This document shows positions 51,788-60,832 of a stretch of DNA of 64,000 bases, one piece after another (within the stretch, counting starts at the first letter, position 1; each line of letters begins with the position of its first letter). The position numbers and the translations under genes are program-made. A model generated the notes under the pieces. That model was given only the letters and a program-made list of their open reading frames with translations. It had not been told where the DNA came from and did no database searches. Where the stretch lies: NCBI GenBank assembly GCA_964621525.1, contig CAZUMS010000014.1, forward strand, positions 61 to 64,060, given 5' to 3'. The DNA comes from CAZMGV01 sp964621525 [NCBI: uncultured bacterium] (GTDB lineage: Bacteria > JAGRBM01).

Positions 51788-53785
51788 TCAGCCGTCTTCT
51801 TCGAGATAGGTGTAACCGGCGAGGCCCGATTCGTAGTGGTTGATGAGCTGGCGGGCGTCCTCGAAGGACAACCGCCCGTCCTTGCAGGCCAGCTCCGTCG
51901 CGTCGCGCATCATGCTGATGAGCTGGGCACGGTCGTATTCCACGTACGAGAGCACGTCGCTCACCCGGTCTCCCTGCACCACATGGCCGATGGTATAAGT
52001 CGAATCCGCGTTGATCTTTACATGCACGGCGTTCGTGTCGCCGAACAGGTTGTGCAGGTCGCCGAGGATCTCCTGATAGGCGCCCACGAGGAAGCACCCC
52101 AGGTAATAGGGCTGCCCCGGCGTGAACGGGTGCAGCTCGAGGAAGTGCTTCGTGTCGTGCGGGTCGATGAAGTCGTCCACCTTGCCGTCCGAATCGCAGG
52201 TGAGGTCGGCGATGGTGGCGAGCTTGGTGGGCTTCTCCGTCAGCCGGTGGATCGGCATGATCGGGAACAGCTGGTCCACGGCCCAGTGGTCCGGGATCGA
52301 CTGGAAGATGGAGAAATTGCAGAAGTAGGTGTCCGTGAGCAGGTCGCGCACCGACTGGAGCTCGTCCGGGATCTTCTCCGCCTCGTTCAGGATTTTCAGG
52401 AACTTCTTCATGGCCGAGGCCATGTACTGCTCGGCCAGCGCCCGGGTCTTGAGGTCGATGCGGCCCCGGGCGAAATCGGCCGAGAGGTCCTCGCGCAGGA
52501 GCAGGAGGTCGTTGTAGAGCTCCTGGTAGTTGCGCTGGTTCAGGTTCCGGTTGATGTTCCAGAGCTCCTGGAGCGCCGCCGGGGCGGGCTTCGGCGGCTC
52601 GGGCAGTTCGTCGGGCGCCTGCAGCTCGTTCACGCCGAGGACGTCGAACACGAGCATCGCATGGTGGGCGACGAGCGCGCGGCCCGATTCGCTGACCAGC
52701 GCCGGATGCGGGATGTGCCGCTCGTCGCAGTAGGTGGCGACCTCGCTCACGATGTCGTTGGCGTACTCCTGGAGCGAGTAGTTCTTGGACGAGTGGAAGT
52801 TCGAGCGGGAGCCGTCGTAGTCGATGGCGAGTCCGCCGCCCACGTCCAGATACTGCATGTTTGCGCCCATCTTGTGCAGGTCACAGAAGATGATCGACGC
52901 TTCGCGAACGGCGTCCCGGATGGCGCGGATGTGCGTAATCTGGCTGCCGATATGGAAGTGAAGCAGCTGGAAGCAGTCGAGCATCTTCTCCTTCTCCAGC
53001 AGTTCGATGAGTTTCACCATTTCGCTCGCCGTGAGGCCGAACTTGGACCGGTCCCCGGCCGATTCGTTCCATTTGCCGGCGCCGCGGGCATTCAGCTTCG
53101 CGCGGGCCCCGATGAAGGGCCGGATGTTCATTTTCTTGGATATCGCGATGAGCTCGGCCGCTTCGGCGTAGCGGTCCAGCACGATGATGGGCTTTCTGCC
53201 CAGTTTCTGCGCAAGCAGGGCCGTTTCGATGTACTCGGAGTCCTTGTAGCCGTTGCACACGATCAGGGCGTCGGGGTCGCGCATGAAGGCGAGCACGATG
53301 AGCAGCTCCGGCTTGGAGCCGGCCTCGAGCCCGAGGTGGAATGGCCGGCCGAAGTTCACCAGTTCCTCGACGACGTGCCGCTGCTGGTTCACCTTCACGG
53401 GCATCACGGGCCGGTAGGTGTTCTTGTAGCTGTAGGTCTCGATCGCCTTCTGGAACGCGCCCGAAAGGCGGCTGATGCGGTCGCTGAGGATGTCGGAGAA
53501 CCTGAGGAGCAGCGGCGGCGTGAGTCCGCGCCGGCGGATGTCGTCCGCCATCGCTCGCAGGTCCGCCTTGGGTCCGCCGGGGCCTTGCGGGTGAACGAAC
53601 ACGTTGCCGTTCTCCCCGATGCTGAAGTAGTTCGCACCCCAGTTGTCTACGCCGTAAAGTTCCGCGCTGTCTCGAACCGTCCAGGGACGAAGGTCCTTGG
53701 CCACCTGTGTCGCTCCTTGCTGTCCGGACTTCTCTCGTCTGCCGGACCGGCCAGAACCTGACCGGGCGCCGCCATTGAAGAACAT
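51788..53785 (-). CDS. speA: Biosynthetic arginine decarboxylase
   Basis: A 665-residue PLP-dependent decarboxylase making agmatine for polyamine synthesis. WTVRDSAELYGVDNWG is the family N-terminus; the PLP lysine lies in YRPVMPVKVNQQRHV; LDVGGGLAIDYDGS is the phosphate-binding loop; ESGRALVAHH contributes to the barrel. The length matches E. coli SpeA. I start at the ATG at 53783-53785 (MFFNGGARSG), 7 nt after a perfect AGGAGG; an ATG 53 codons upstream lacks such a site. It is divergent from the desaturase, 244 bp apart, a region with an imperfect hairpin near 53805-53835. Confidence 0.95.
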   Translation of the reverse strand: MFFNGGARSGSGRSGRREKSGQQGATQVAKDLRPWTVRDSAELYGVDNWGANYFSIGENGNVFVHPQGPGGPKADLRAMADDIRRRGLTPPLLLRFSDILSDRISRLSGAFQKAIETYSYKNTYRPVMPVKVNQQRHVVEELVNFGRPFHLGLEAGSKPELLIVLAFMRDPDALIVCNGYKDSEYIETALLAQKLGRKPIIVLDRYAEAAELIAISKKMNIRPFIGARAKLNARGAGKWNESAGDRSKFGLTASEMVKLIELLEKEKMLDCFQLLHFHIGSQITHIRAIRDAVREASIIFCDLHKMGANMQYLDVGGGLAIDYDGSRSNFHSSKNYSLQEYANDIVSEVATYCDERHIPHPALVSESGRALVAHHAMLVFDVLGVNELQAPDELPEPPKPAPAALQELWNINRNLNQRNYQELYNDLLLLREDLSADFARGRIDLKTRALAEQYMASAMKKFLKILNEAEKIPDELQSVRDLLTDTYFCNFSIFQSIPDHWAVDQLFPIMPIHRLTEKPTKLATIADLTCDSDGKVDDFIDPHDTKHFLELHPFTPGQPYYLGCFLVGAYQEILGDLHNLFGDTNAVHVKINADSTYTIGHVVQGDRVSDVLSYVEYDRAQLISMMRDATELACKDGRLSFEDARQLINHYESGLAGYTYLEEDG

Positions 53786-54029
53786 CACTCGTCCTCCTGC
53801 AACTGCCGGGACCGGGAACCTTTCCGGGTCCCGAAACTTCCGGTTTACCGCCCGGAGGGGGCTGTCCTGCACCAGGACTGTAAAAGTCCCGTAAAAGGCC
53901 TTGCGGCTTTCAGGGGCCGGAAAACCCGTTTTTACAGAATTCAAACAACGGCGGGCCGCAGCGGCCCCTATGATGCGTCCGAAGCGTCAGGAACCCTGCC
54001 TCGGCGGGATTCAGAAAAGGGAAAACCGC

Positions 54030-55034
54030 ATGCTCTCGTCCGACAAGTCCGCACCGGAAACCTCCGCACCGTCCGTCCCGGCGTCCACGGGCACGGCGGG
54101 CCGCAAGACCGCAAACGCCGTCAAGTCGCCCGCTTCGTTCACGAAGGGAAGCGCGGCGCATATCGGAATGATCATTCCGTTCGCGCTCATGCACATCGTC
54201 GCCATCGCGGGCGTGATCTACGTGGGCTTTTCGTGGAAGCTGCTCGGCCTCGCCGTGTTCTTCTACTATCTCAGGATGTTCGGCATCACGGCCGGCTATC
54301 ACCGCTACTTCTCGCACCGGTCCTACGAGGCCACCCGCTGGTTCCAGTTCGTGCTGGCGTTCCTCGGCAGCGCTGCCGCGCAGAAGGGCGTCATCTGGTG
54401 GGCCGGCCATCACCGGGATCACCACCGCTACTCCGACCAGCCTGAGGACATCCACTCGCCGATCCAGACCGGTTTCTACAACGCCCACATGGGCTGGATC
54501 CTCGGCGCCGACTACGACGGCGTGAAATGGCATAATATGAAGGATTTCGAGTCCTACCCCGAGATCCGGTTCATCGAGAAATACTGGCTGATTGCGCCGG
54601 TCTCGCTCGCCGTCGGCCTGTTCCTCGTGGGCGGCCTGCCGTACCTGATGTGGGGCTTCTTTTTCTCGACCATGCTGCTTTACCACGGCACGTTCACGAT
54701 CAACTCGCTCTCCCATACGTTCGGGACGCGGCGTTACAAGACCACCGACACGAGCCGGAACAACTGGCTGCTGGCACTCCTCACCATGGGCGAGGGCTGG
54801 CACAACAACCACCACTACTATCAGGCGAGCGTCCGTCAGGGGTTCTTCTGGTACGAGTTCGACATGTCGTACCTGATCCTCAAGGTGCTCTCCTGGTTCG
54901 GTATCGTGTGGAACCTGAAGCAGCCGCCCGAGCGGGTGAAGTACCAGAACCTCTACACGCCGGAAGAGCTGGAGGCGTGGGACCCGAGGTCGGTGCTTGA
55001 GACTCAAGTCCCGGCCGCCGCTCCCGTGAACTGA
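54030..55034 (+). CDS. Acyl-CoA/acyl-lipid delta-9-type fatty acid desaturase
   Basis: A 334-residue integral-membrane diiron desaturase. The three histidine boxes are HRYFSH, HHRDHH and HNNHHYY in the expected order among four to six hydrophobic segments. It introduces a cis double bond into acyl-CoA or lipid chains and so adjusts membrane fluidity. Start is ATG at 54030 with AAAAGGGAA upstream; the N-terminal 40 residues are serine/alanine-rich and disordered. An intrinsic terminator follows 20 bp after the stop. Confidence 0.93.
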   Translation: MLSSDKSAPETSAPSVPASTGTAGRKTANAVKSPASFTKGSAAHIGMIIPFALMHIVAIAGVIYVGFSWKLLGLAVFFYYLRMFGITAGYHRYFSHRSYEATRWFQFVLAFLGSAAAQKGVIWWAGHHRDHHRYSDQPEDIHSPIQTGFYNAHMGWILGADYDGVKWHNMKDFESYPEIRFIEKYWLIAPVSLAVGLFLVGGLPYLMWGFFFSTMLLYHGTFTINSLSHTFGTRRYKTTDTSRNNWLLALLTMGEGWHNNHHYYQASVRQGFFWYEFDMSYLILKVLSWFGIVWNLKQPPERVKYQNLYTPEELEAWDPRSVLETQVPAAAPVN

Positions 55035-55054
55035 CCCCGGCCGAGGTTCCTGCG

Positions 55055-55089
55055 AAACCCCCGGAGCCATCAGGGCCCCGGGGGTTTTT
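55055..55089 (+). terminator. Intrinsic terminator of desaturase gene
   Basis: An A-run and AACCCCCGG arm at 55056-55064 pairs with CCGGGGGTT at 55078-55086, followed by T's to 55089. It has the stem plus U-tract of a rho-independent terminator and could also act on the opposite strand through the A-run. Confidence 0.8.
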
Positions 55090-55117
55090 GCATGTCCGGA
55101 TGTTAGGCTCCCGACGG

Positions 55118-57451
55118 ATGGAACAGCCTGGCTCGCAGAAGGTCCGGAATCCTCCGGACTGGCTTCCGGTTCTTCTCATGGCAGGGCTCAACCTGCTGTG
55201 TTTCTTTCCGGTGTATGCCGGAACCGCCTTCCTGTACTGGCGGGACGTCATCCGGAACTACGCTCCGAACAAATGGTGGATGGCGGACCGGCTGCTCCGG
55301 GGCGAGCTGCCCCTCTGGAACGATTCCATCCACGGCGGCCTTCCGTTCTGGGGCGATCCGGTCCAGTCAGTCCTTTATCCGGGCAATCTCCTGTTTCTAC
55401 CCCTTCACGGTCTGCACCCCCTTCATGCCTATGGAATCGTGACGGCGATTCATTACCTGCTGGCTCATGCGGGCTACCGGAAGCTGTTCCGGACGCTTGG
55501 GGCGGGACCGGCTGCCGCCGGGTCCGCCGCCGGGTGCCTCGCCTATTGCCCGATGGCCCTCGAGCTCACCTGGGGTTTCCAGTTCCTCTGCGCGTTCTCA
55601 TTGCTCGGCTGGGCGCTCGATGCCCTCGTGTCTCACCGCCGGGAGCCGGACCGCCGGAGTTTCCTCCGCCTGTCGGTCTGGACGGCGCTGCTCGCCTCCA
55701 CGGGAGATATTCAGGGCCTTTACCTGTTCGGGACAGTGGCGGGCGTAGCCCTCCTGCTGGCTCCGAAGGACCGGACCCGGAGCCTCGCTCTCGGCATGGC
55801 CGGACTTTTGACCGGCGTGGCGGTCACGGCGGTGATGCTCGCTCCCGGATTTGAGTTTGCATCGGGTTCGTCCCGGCGGGTGGAAAACACGGTCCAGAGG
55901 GCGCTCAGCTGGTCGTGGCACCCGGCAAGGACGATCGAATGGGCCGCACCGGGGATTTTCGTCCCGGCGCCGGGCATCGAACTCAACTACGAGAGGTTTA
56001 CCCGTGAACCCAACAACCGGAAACAGCCGTTCTACTTTCCGGCGGCAGGGCCGGGAATTCTGGTCGCGGCCTGCATCCCCCTGTGGTTTTTCCTGTTCCG
56101 ACGGGACCCAAGAGCGATATGGATGTCGGCGGCAGCGGCGGTCTGCCTGCTGCTCGCGCTTGGCGAGAACCTGCCGTTCTATGGCTGGTGCCGGAACCTC
56201 CTGCCGCTCTGGGCGAATTTCCGGTTTCCCGAACGGCTGCTCCTCTACGCCTACATCGGTTTCGCCGCCCTCGCGGCACTGGTCCTGAGCGACGAACGAA
56301 TTCCTTCGGGCAGGGCGTCGAAAATCCTCGTCGCCATCCTGCCGGCCTTTTCGGCGGCTGGAGTTCTCATGTCCGGAGACCGGTCCCTGCTGACTGAAGC
56401 TCTTGGCTTCAGCGCCACCGGGCCCTACGCCCCCCTGGTTCAGGTGGCTTTCCTCAAGGCGCTGGTACCGTTCTGCGTGTTCGCCCCGGCGGCGCTTCTG
56501 GGGTCCTCGCCCCGGCTCCGGCAGGCGGCCTTCGCTGGAATTGTCGTCTGGGAGGTCTTCGCCGTAAACGGCCGGGCGCTCCGGTTCATCCCCCCGGAAA
56601 CGGTTGCCGGCCGTCCGGCGATTCTCGACGGGATTGCCGGTGCGAATACCCGGCCCGTGCCCCCGCCGGTGCGGATCCGGCCCCGGCTTCTGCCCAGGGA
56701 ATATACGGGCGACCGGGAGAGCGGTGTCGCCTCGGACGAATGGAATATGGCGAACGACGATCTCGTCATGCTGTGGGGCCTTTCGTCGGTGGACGGCTAC
56801 AGCTCGGCGCTGACGCTGGACAGCTACTACTCGGGCTGGATCGATCCGCAGGTCCGGTGGCGGCTGATGGGGCTTGAGATGGCCGTGAGTCCGGCCGACA
56901 CCCCTCCTGGTCTTCGCTGGGAATGCGGAGACGGGACTGGAGCATCCGGCGCCCGGCTTTGCCGGGATCCGGCATCCTTTGGCCCCGTAAGGGCTCCTCT
57001 CTCCTGGGAAGTTGCAGCCTCGGGAGAGGACCTCAAAGGGAAGCTGCTGAGCGAGGACTGGGACCCGGCCCAAATCGAATACCTGGGGCCGCGGCTGTCG
57101 GGCCTTCCGGTGCCGGTCTCGAATATCGCCTCCGGCAGTTCATCCGGAGCGGGAATCCGCATTGCCGAATGGACGCCGGAGTTCCGGCGGCTGCTCATCG
57201 AGCGGGAAACCCCCGGCCCCGTCGTCCTGAGCGACAACTACTTTACTGGCTGGAAAGTATCGGTGGACGGCGCCGATGCGCCGGCGATCGTCGCCAACGG
57301 ATTCCAGCTCGCGGCCTGGGTTCCGGCCGGGCGGCATGTTGTCGATTTCAGCTATCTGCCGGAGTCGCTGGGTCTCGGAGCGGGGATCTCCGCCGCGGCG
57401 CTTTCCCTGCTGCTGCTTCTGGGATTCGCCCGGACCGGCCCCGAGGCCTGA
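55118..57451 (+). CDS. YfhO-like multi-pass membrane protein
   Basis: A 777-residue protein with about 12 hydrophobic helices (about 15-470) and a large soluble C-terminal part. The first loop has YWRDVIRNYAPNKWWMADRLLRGELPLWN, characteristic of YfhO-type GT-C-like proteins. The C-terminus has VVLSDNYFTGWKVSVDG, AWVPAGRHVVDFSYLPESL and a final helix, the YfhO ending. Glycosyl or lipid modification of cell-wall polymers is suspected for the family, but not shown for this protein. ATG at 55118 follows GACGG; an in-frame ATG lies ten codons upstream inside the terminator region. Confidence 0.82.
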   Translation: MEQPGSQKVRNPPDWLPVLLMAGLNLLCFFPVYAGTAFLYWRDVIRNYAPNKWWMADRLLRGELPLWNDSIHGGLPFWGDPVQSVLYPGNLLFLPLHGLHPLHAYGIVTAIHYLLAHAGYRKLFRTLGAGPAAAGSAAGCLAYCPMALELTWGFQFLCAFSLLGWALDALVSHRREPDRRSFLRLSVWTALLASTGDIQGLYLFGTVAGVALLLAPKDRTRSLALGMAGLLTGVAVTAVMLAPGFEFASGSSRRVENTVQRALSWSWHPARTIEWAAPGIFVPAPGIELNYERFTREPNNRKQPFYFPAAGPGILVAACIPLWFFLFRRDPRAIWMSAAAAVCLLLALGENLPFYGWCRNLLPLWANFRFPERLLLYAYIGFAALAALVLSDERIPSGRASKILVAILPAFSAAGVLMSGDRSLLTEALGFSATGPYAPLVQVAFLKALVPFCVFAPAALLGSSPRLRQAAFAGIVVWEVFAVNGRALRFIPPETVAGRPAILDGIAGANTRPVPPPVRIRPRLLPREYTGDRESGVASDEWNMANDDLVMLWGLSSVDGYSSALTLDSYYSGWIDPQVRWRLMGLEMAVSPADTPPGLRWECGDGTGASGARLCRDPASFGPVRAPLSWEVAASGEDLKGKLLSEDWDPAQIEYLGPRLSGLPVPVSNIASGSSSGAGIRIAEWTPEFRRLLIERETPGPVVLSDNYFTGWKVSVDGADAPAIVANGFQLAAWVPAGRHVVDFSYLPESLGLGAGISAAALSLLLLLGFARTGPEA

Positions 57452-57458
57452 GGCCGGG

Positions 57459-58178
57459 TCACTTTTTCCCGGAGAGGGCTTCCTCGGCCATGCGCTTGTA
57501 GAGCAGCGCTTCCTTGTGCTTCGGGTCGCCCTTCAGGATCACGTCTGCCGTCTTCGCCGACTCGGCGTACTGGCCGGCGGCATAGAGCGAAACGGCGAGG
57601 TTCAGCGTCGCCAGCGGATAGGCGGGGTTCAGGTTGTGGGCCGTGCGGAGCTGTTCGATGGACCGTTCCGTCTCGCCGTTCTCCCGGTAGGAGATGCCGA
57701 GCTTCGTCTGGATGTCGACGAACATGGGGCGGAGGCGCACGGCCTTCTCATACTGGCCGACGGCTTCGGCATATTCGCCTAGGCTGCGGTACACGTCGCC
57801 GAGTTCGGCGTGCATGTTGGCGAGCCGGGAGAGCACCAGCGGGTCCAGCCGCCCGTGTCCGGTGTTGCTCGCCGTCTTGAGGGCGTTCTGGTAAACGTCG
57901 TGGGCGCGCTGGTAGTGGCCGAGATCGTTCAGGATCACGGTCAGGTTCAGCGCCGCCTCCATGTAGTTCGGATTGATCTCGAGCGATTTTTCGAGGTGCT
58001 TCACCGCCTGCTCGAAGCGGCCCTTGCCGTGGGCCACGACGCCCAGCATGTAGTAGACGTCCGCGAAGCGTGTATGCGTCTTGACGATCGTCTCGAGCAG
58101 CGGCTCGGCCTCGTCGAATTTCTTGGCGTCGAACAGGGATTTTGCCTGCAGGTAAACCGATTTCGCTTCTGCATCCAT
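57459..58178 (-). CDS. Tetratricopeptide-repeat protein
   Basis: A 239-residue soluble protein made of about six TPR units. Clear copies are AKSLFDAKKFDEAEPLL, MLGVVAHGKGRFEQAVKHLEKSLEINPNY, LGDVYRSLGEYAEAVGQYEKAVRLRP, LGISYRENGETERSIEQL and LNLAVSLYAAGQYAESAKT. There is no signal peptide with this start (MDAEAKSVYL); an upstream ATG adds 29 residues. It is a protein-interaction scaffold, partner unknown. It ends 7 bp from the convergent YfhO-like gene. Confidence 0.88.
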   Translation of the reverse strand: MDAEAKSVYLQAKSLFDAKKFDEAEPLLETIVKTHTRFADVYYMLGVVAHGKGRFEQAVKHLEKSLEINPNYMEAALNLTVILNDLGHYQRAHDVYQNALKTASNTGHGRLDPLVLSRLANMHAELGDVYRSLGEYAEAVGQYEKAVRLRPMFVDIQTKLGISYRENGETERSIEQLRTAHNLNPAYPLATLNLAVSLYAAGQYAESAKTADVILKGDPKHKEALLYKRMAEEALSGKK

Positions 58179-58317
58179 ATCCAGGAAAGGCTCCCGCGTG
58201 CGGAAAGTCCGGCGGTTCTGGAGCCCCTCCGGGGGTTCGGCCGGACCGCCAGCCTTCGCGTTCATCGTGAATGGGACTTTTATAGCGGAGGACGGCAGCC
58301 GATGAAAGCGGCGGGCG

Positions 58318-59580
58318 TCAGTTTGCCGGTGATTCCGCCGGAGCCTGCCCGCCGCTCCCGGCGCCCGTGAGGTCCAGCAGCGCGAGCTGGATGCGGGTGC
58401 GGCGGCGGATTTTTTCCGCCGTGGCGTCGGCGTTCGGATAGGCGAGGAACAGGATGTAGGCGTCCACGAACTTCACCGAATCCGGGCTCCGGAACCGGGC
58501 ATCGGGGGCCTCGAGCACGAGGCGGTAGTAGGCGCGGGCCCCTTTCGCATCGCCCAGCTCCTGCGCGATCAGGCCGAGCCGGAAGAGCGACCATCCGACG
58601 AGCGGATGGTCGGGGAACTGTTCGATGAGCCCCTTGTACCGTCCGATGGCGGCCCCGTAGAGCGACCGCCGGTAGTAGAAATCCGCGACAAACGCTTCCT
58701 GCTCGGCAATATCGTCGTTCACGCGGGAGAGTTCGGCTCCGGCGTCCTTCGACTCGGGGCTGCCGGCGTAGTCGCGCTGGAGCGTCTGGAACGCTTCCCG
58801 CGCGCTGTAGGCGGCGGCGGGGTCCTGGTCCGCATCCAGGATCTGCTCCCGGTAGCAGCGCGCCCGGCGGAGCTGCGCGTAGGCCGACTCCTCGCGGTAG
58901 GCGGGATGGCTCTTGATGAACTCCTCGTAGTAGACGAGCGCCTCGGTGTACATCTCGTCGTCGAAGTAGGTGTCCGCGATCCTGAGGAGCGACAGCGGCG
59001 CCTCGCGCGAGACGGGGAACTTCGCCCGGATGTCCTGGAAGATCTTCCGGGTTTCCTCGGCGTCGTAGGACCAGTGGGACCAGGGATGATCCCCCCACTT
59101 CCAGTCGCCGGGGTTCCAGTCGATTCCCCGCTGGTACATCTCCATGCGGGCGACGCCCTGGGCGTACATCTTTTCGGGTGTCTGGGCCCTGGCGGCGCAC
59201 AGTTCGCGCCGCTCACGGGCTTTGGGCAGCTCGTCCGAGGCCGACGGACTGGAGGCCGAGCCCCCGATGAACTCGTCGTAGTAGGGGAGCGCTTCCTCGT
59301 ACTTTTCGTCCAGAAAATAGGTGTCGGCGATCCGGAGCGTCGCGAGCGGAGCGAAGTCGGACGCCGGGTACCGCTTGCGGACTTCCCGGAAATAGCCCCG
59401 GGTTTCCTCGAGGTCGAGCCCCCAGGACCGGATCGAACGCCAGCCTCCCCGCTCGTGGGAGTCGAGCCGGTCCATCCCCTTCGTGTACAGCTGTTCGGCC
59501 GTCTGGCCGTCGTACGCCGAGGACGCGCAACCCGAGGCGGCGAGCAGGAGGACAAGCAGTGGGAGGGCGAACCGGTGCAT
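58318..59580 (-). CDS. BamD-like TPR lipoprotein with duplicated N-terminal module
   Basis: A 420-residue lipoprotein; the signal ends at lipobox AASGC, so it is outer-membrane-directed. A BamD-type unit (AEQLYTKGMDRL, FREVRKRYPASDFAPLATLRIADTYF, EEALPYYDEFI) occurs at about 30-120 and again at about 150-270 (PEKMYAQGVARM, FQDIRAKFPVSREAPLSLLRIADTYF, TEALVYYEEFIKSHP). A final BamD-like portion (ADFYYRRSLYGAAIGRY) follows. Standard BamD is about 245 residues with one such start. An outer-membrane assembly role is inferred; a paralogue with its own client is possible. Confidence 0.85.
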   Translation of the reverse strand: MHRFALPLLVLLLAASGCASSAYDGQTAEQLYTKGMDRLDSHERGGWRSIRSWGLDLEETRGYFREVRKRYPASDFAPLATLRIADTYFLDEKYEEALPYYDEFIGGSASSPSASDELPKARERRELCAARAQTPEKMYAQGVARMEMYQRGIDWNPGDWKWGDHPWSHWSYDAEETRKIFQDIRAKFPVSREAPLSLLRIADTYFDDEMYTEALVYYEEFIKSHPAYREESAYAQLRRARCYREQILDADQDPAAAYSAREAFQTLQRDYAGSPESKDAGAELSRVNDDIAEQEAFVADFYYRRSLYGAAIGRYKGLIEQFPDHPLVGWSLFRLGLIAQELGDAKGARAYYRLVLEAPDARFRSPDSVKFVDAYILFLAYPNADATAEKIRRRTRIQLALLDLTGAGSGGQAPAESPAN

Positions 59581-59716
59581 GAGGTATCCGCTTCCGCCGT
59601 TTGCGGAGGCCCCCGTAACTAAACGGGAAGGGTGAGGACAGGCAAACCGGGCGTCCATTAAGCCCGGTTCACCCCCGCTTTCCCTTTTCGGCCGGACACG
59701 TTATCAGAAGTGTCCT

Positions 59717-60709
59717 ATGAAACTCCTTGTGCTCGCCTGGATACAGGCCGCCTCGCTGGCCGTCACGCCCCCCGACCTCGGCTCCGACCGGTCGTGGGCG
59801 AATTTCCTCACCGCTTACCCCGAAGCCCTCGACCAGATCTCTCGCCACGAGCGCTGGGTGAAGTCGCTTCCGCCCGACAAGGCGAGCTGGGTCGAGCTGA
59901 TGGACGTCCAGTTCGACGCCGACCCCGTGTGGGCGAAGGAAGCCCTCTCGTTCGTGGACGCACAGTCGGCGAGCGCCGAATCGATGGCCGCCCTGAGGTC
60001 GCTGGACCAGTTCCTGGGCGACAACCGGCTGTTCGAGGCCGCCGAGCTGATCCACGGACGGCTGCTCCTGAACGACAACTACGCGCGCGGCTACCGCGAC
60101 CTCGTCTCCTCCATGGCGGAGGCGCCGGGCTGGGAGTACCACATCCAGTGCTGGAACAACTTCAACGCCCGCCGCGATGACGCCGAGATCCTGTTCAACA
60201 CGACAGGCAAGGGCGGCATCGAGGCCTACCGCCGGCAGTTTCCCGAGTTCGCGCCCCTGTGGCAGCCGTGTCTCGACTTTCTGGACCGGAACCCGGCGCT
60301 CTACGACGCCGCCCGGCGTTACTACGTCGTCTTGAAGAACGAGCCCGCCGTCGCGTCCCAGATCGACCGGATGAACACCCGGTTCCGCGAGGAGACGAAC
60401 GAGGCGAATCTCGTGGAGCTGTGGCGGATCCGCACCCAGCTCGGAAAGAACCGCGACTTCTGGGTCCGGTACCTCAACCACGAACGGGCCCGGGCCTCCC
60501 GCGGCGACAATGGCGCGCCGCTCCTTCGCGTGCGCCGGGAGCTCTCGGCCGACCCGGACACAAGCGCCAAGGCGATCCAGTACCGCCGCTGGGTGCTCTC
60601 GGTCGAGAACCTGGGCCGCCGGATGCACGAACGCCGGCAGAAACTCCGCGAGCAGCGCCAGCCCGTTGTCCTGGGGCAGATCCCCGAACTGCCGCCGGAA
60701 CTGCCGTAA
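59717..60709 (+). CDS. Hypothetical secreted helical protein
   Basis: A 330-residue protein with a short hydrophobic N-terminus (MKLLVLAWIQAASLAVTPP), possibly a signal peptide. The rest is helical and rich in charged and aromatic residues, with repeated short alpha-helical pairs such as ALRSLDQFLGDNRLFEAAELI. The C-terminus is basic (RRMHERRQKLREQRQ) and ends in proline repeats. No family is recognised. It is divergent from the BamD-like gene (136 bp) and 123 bp before the AAA ATPase gene. Confidence 0.6.
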   Translation: MKLLVLAWIQAASLAVTPPDLGSDRSWANFLTAYPEALDQISRHERWVKSLPPDKASWVELMDVQFDADPVWAKEALSFVDAQSASAESMAALRSLDQFLGDNRLFEAAELIHGRLLLNDNYARGYRDLVSSMAEAPGWEYHIQCWNNFNARRDDAEILFNTTGKGGIEAYRRQFPEFAPLWQPCLDFLDRNPALYDAARRYYVVLKNEPAVASQIDRMNTRFREETNEANLVELWRIRTQLGKNRDFWVRYLNHERARASRGDNGAPLLRVRRELSADPDTSAKAIQYRRWVLSVENLGRRMHERRQKLREQRQPVVLGQIPELPPELP

Positions 60710-60832
60710 GACAGGTTCGGCCCCGGATTATCCCCCTCACCCCCTCCCGCGGGCCGGAAACTATCACCCGGCCTTGCGGCCACGGCCCCGGAGCCGTTAA
60801 CCTCTTCTTCGATCCCGGTTTTCCGAAGCGAG

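Noticed and set aside
51749-53761. 670-residue plus-strand frame opposite speA
   Set aside because: No motif, Val/His/Glu-rich shadow; SpeA motifs are unambiguous.
53800-53840. Hairpin upstream of speA as a riboswitch
   Set aside because: It is only an imperfect GGGACC/GGTCCC stem with no known ligand-binding core.
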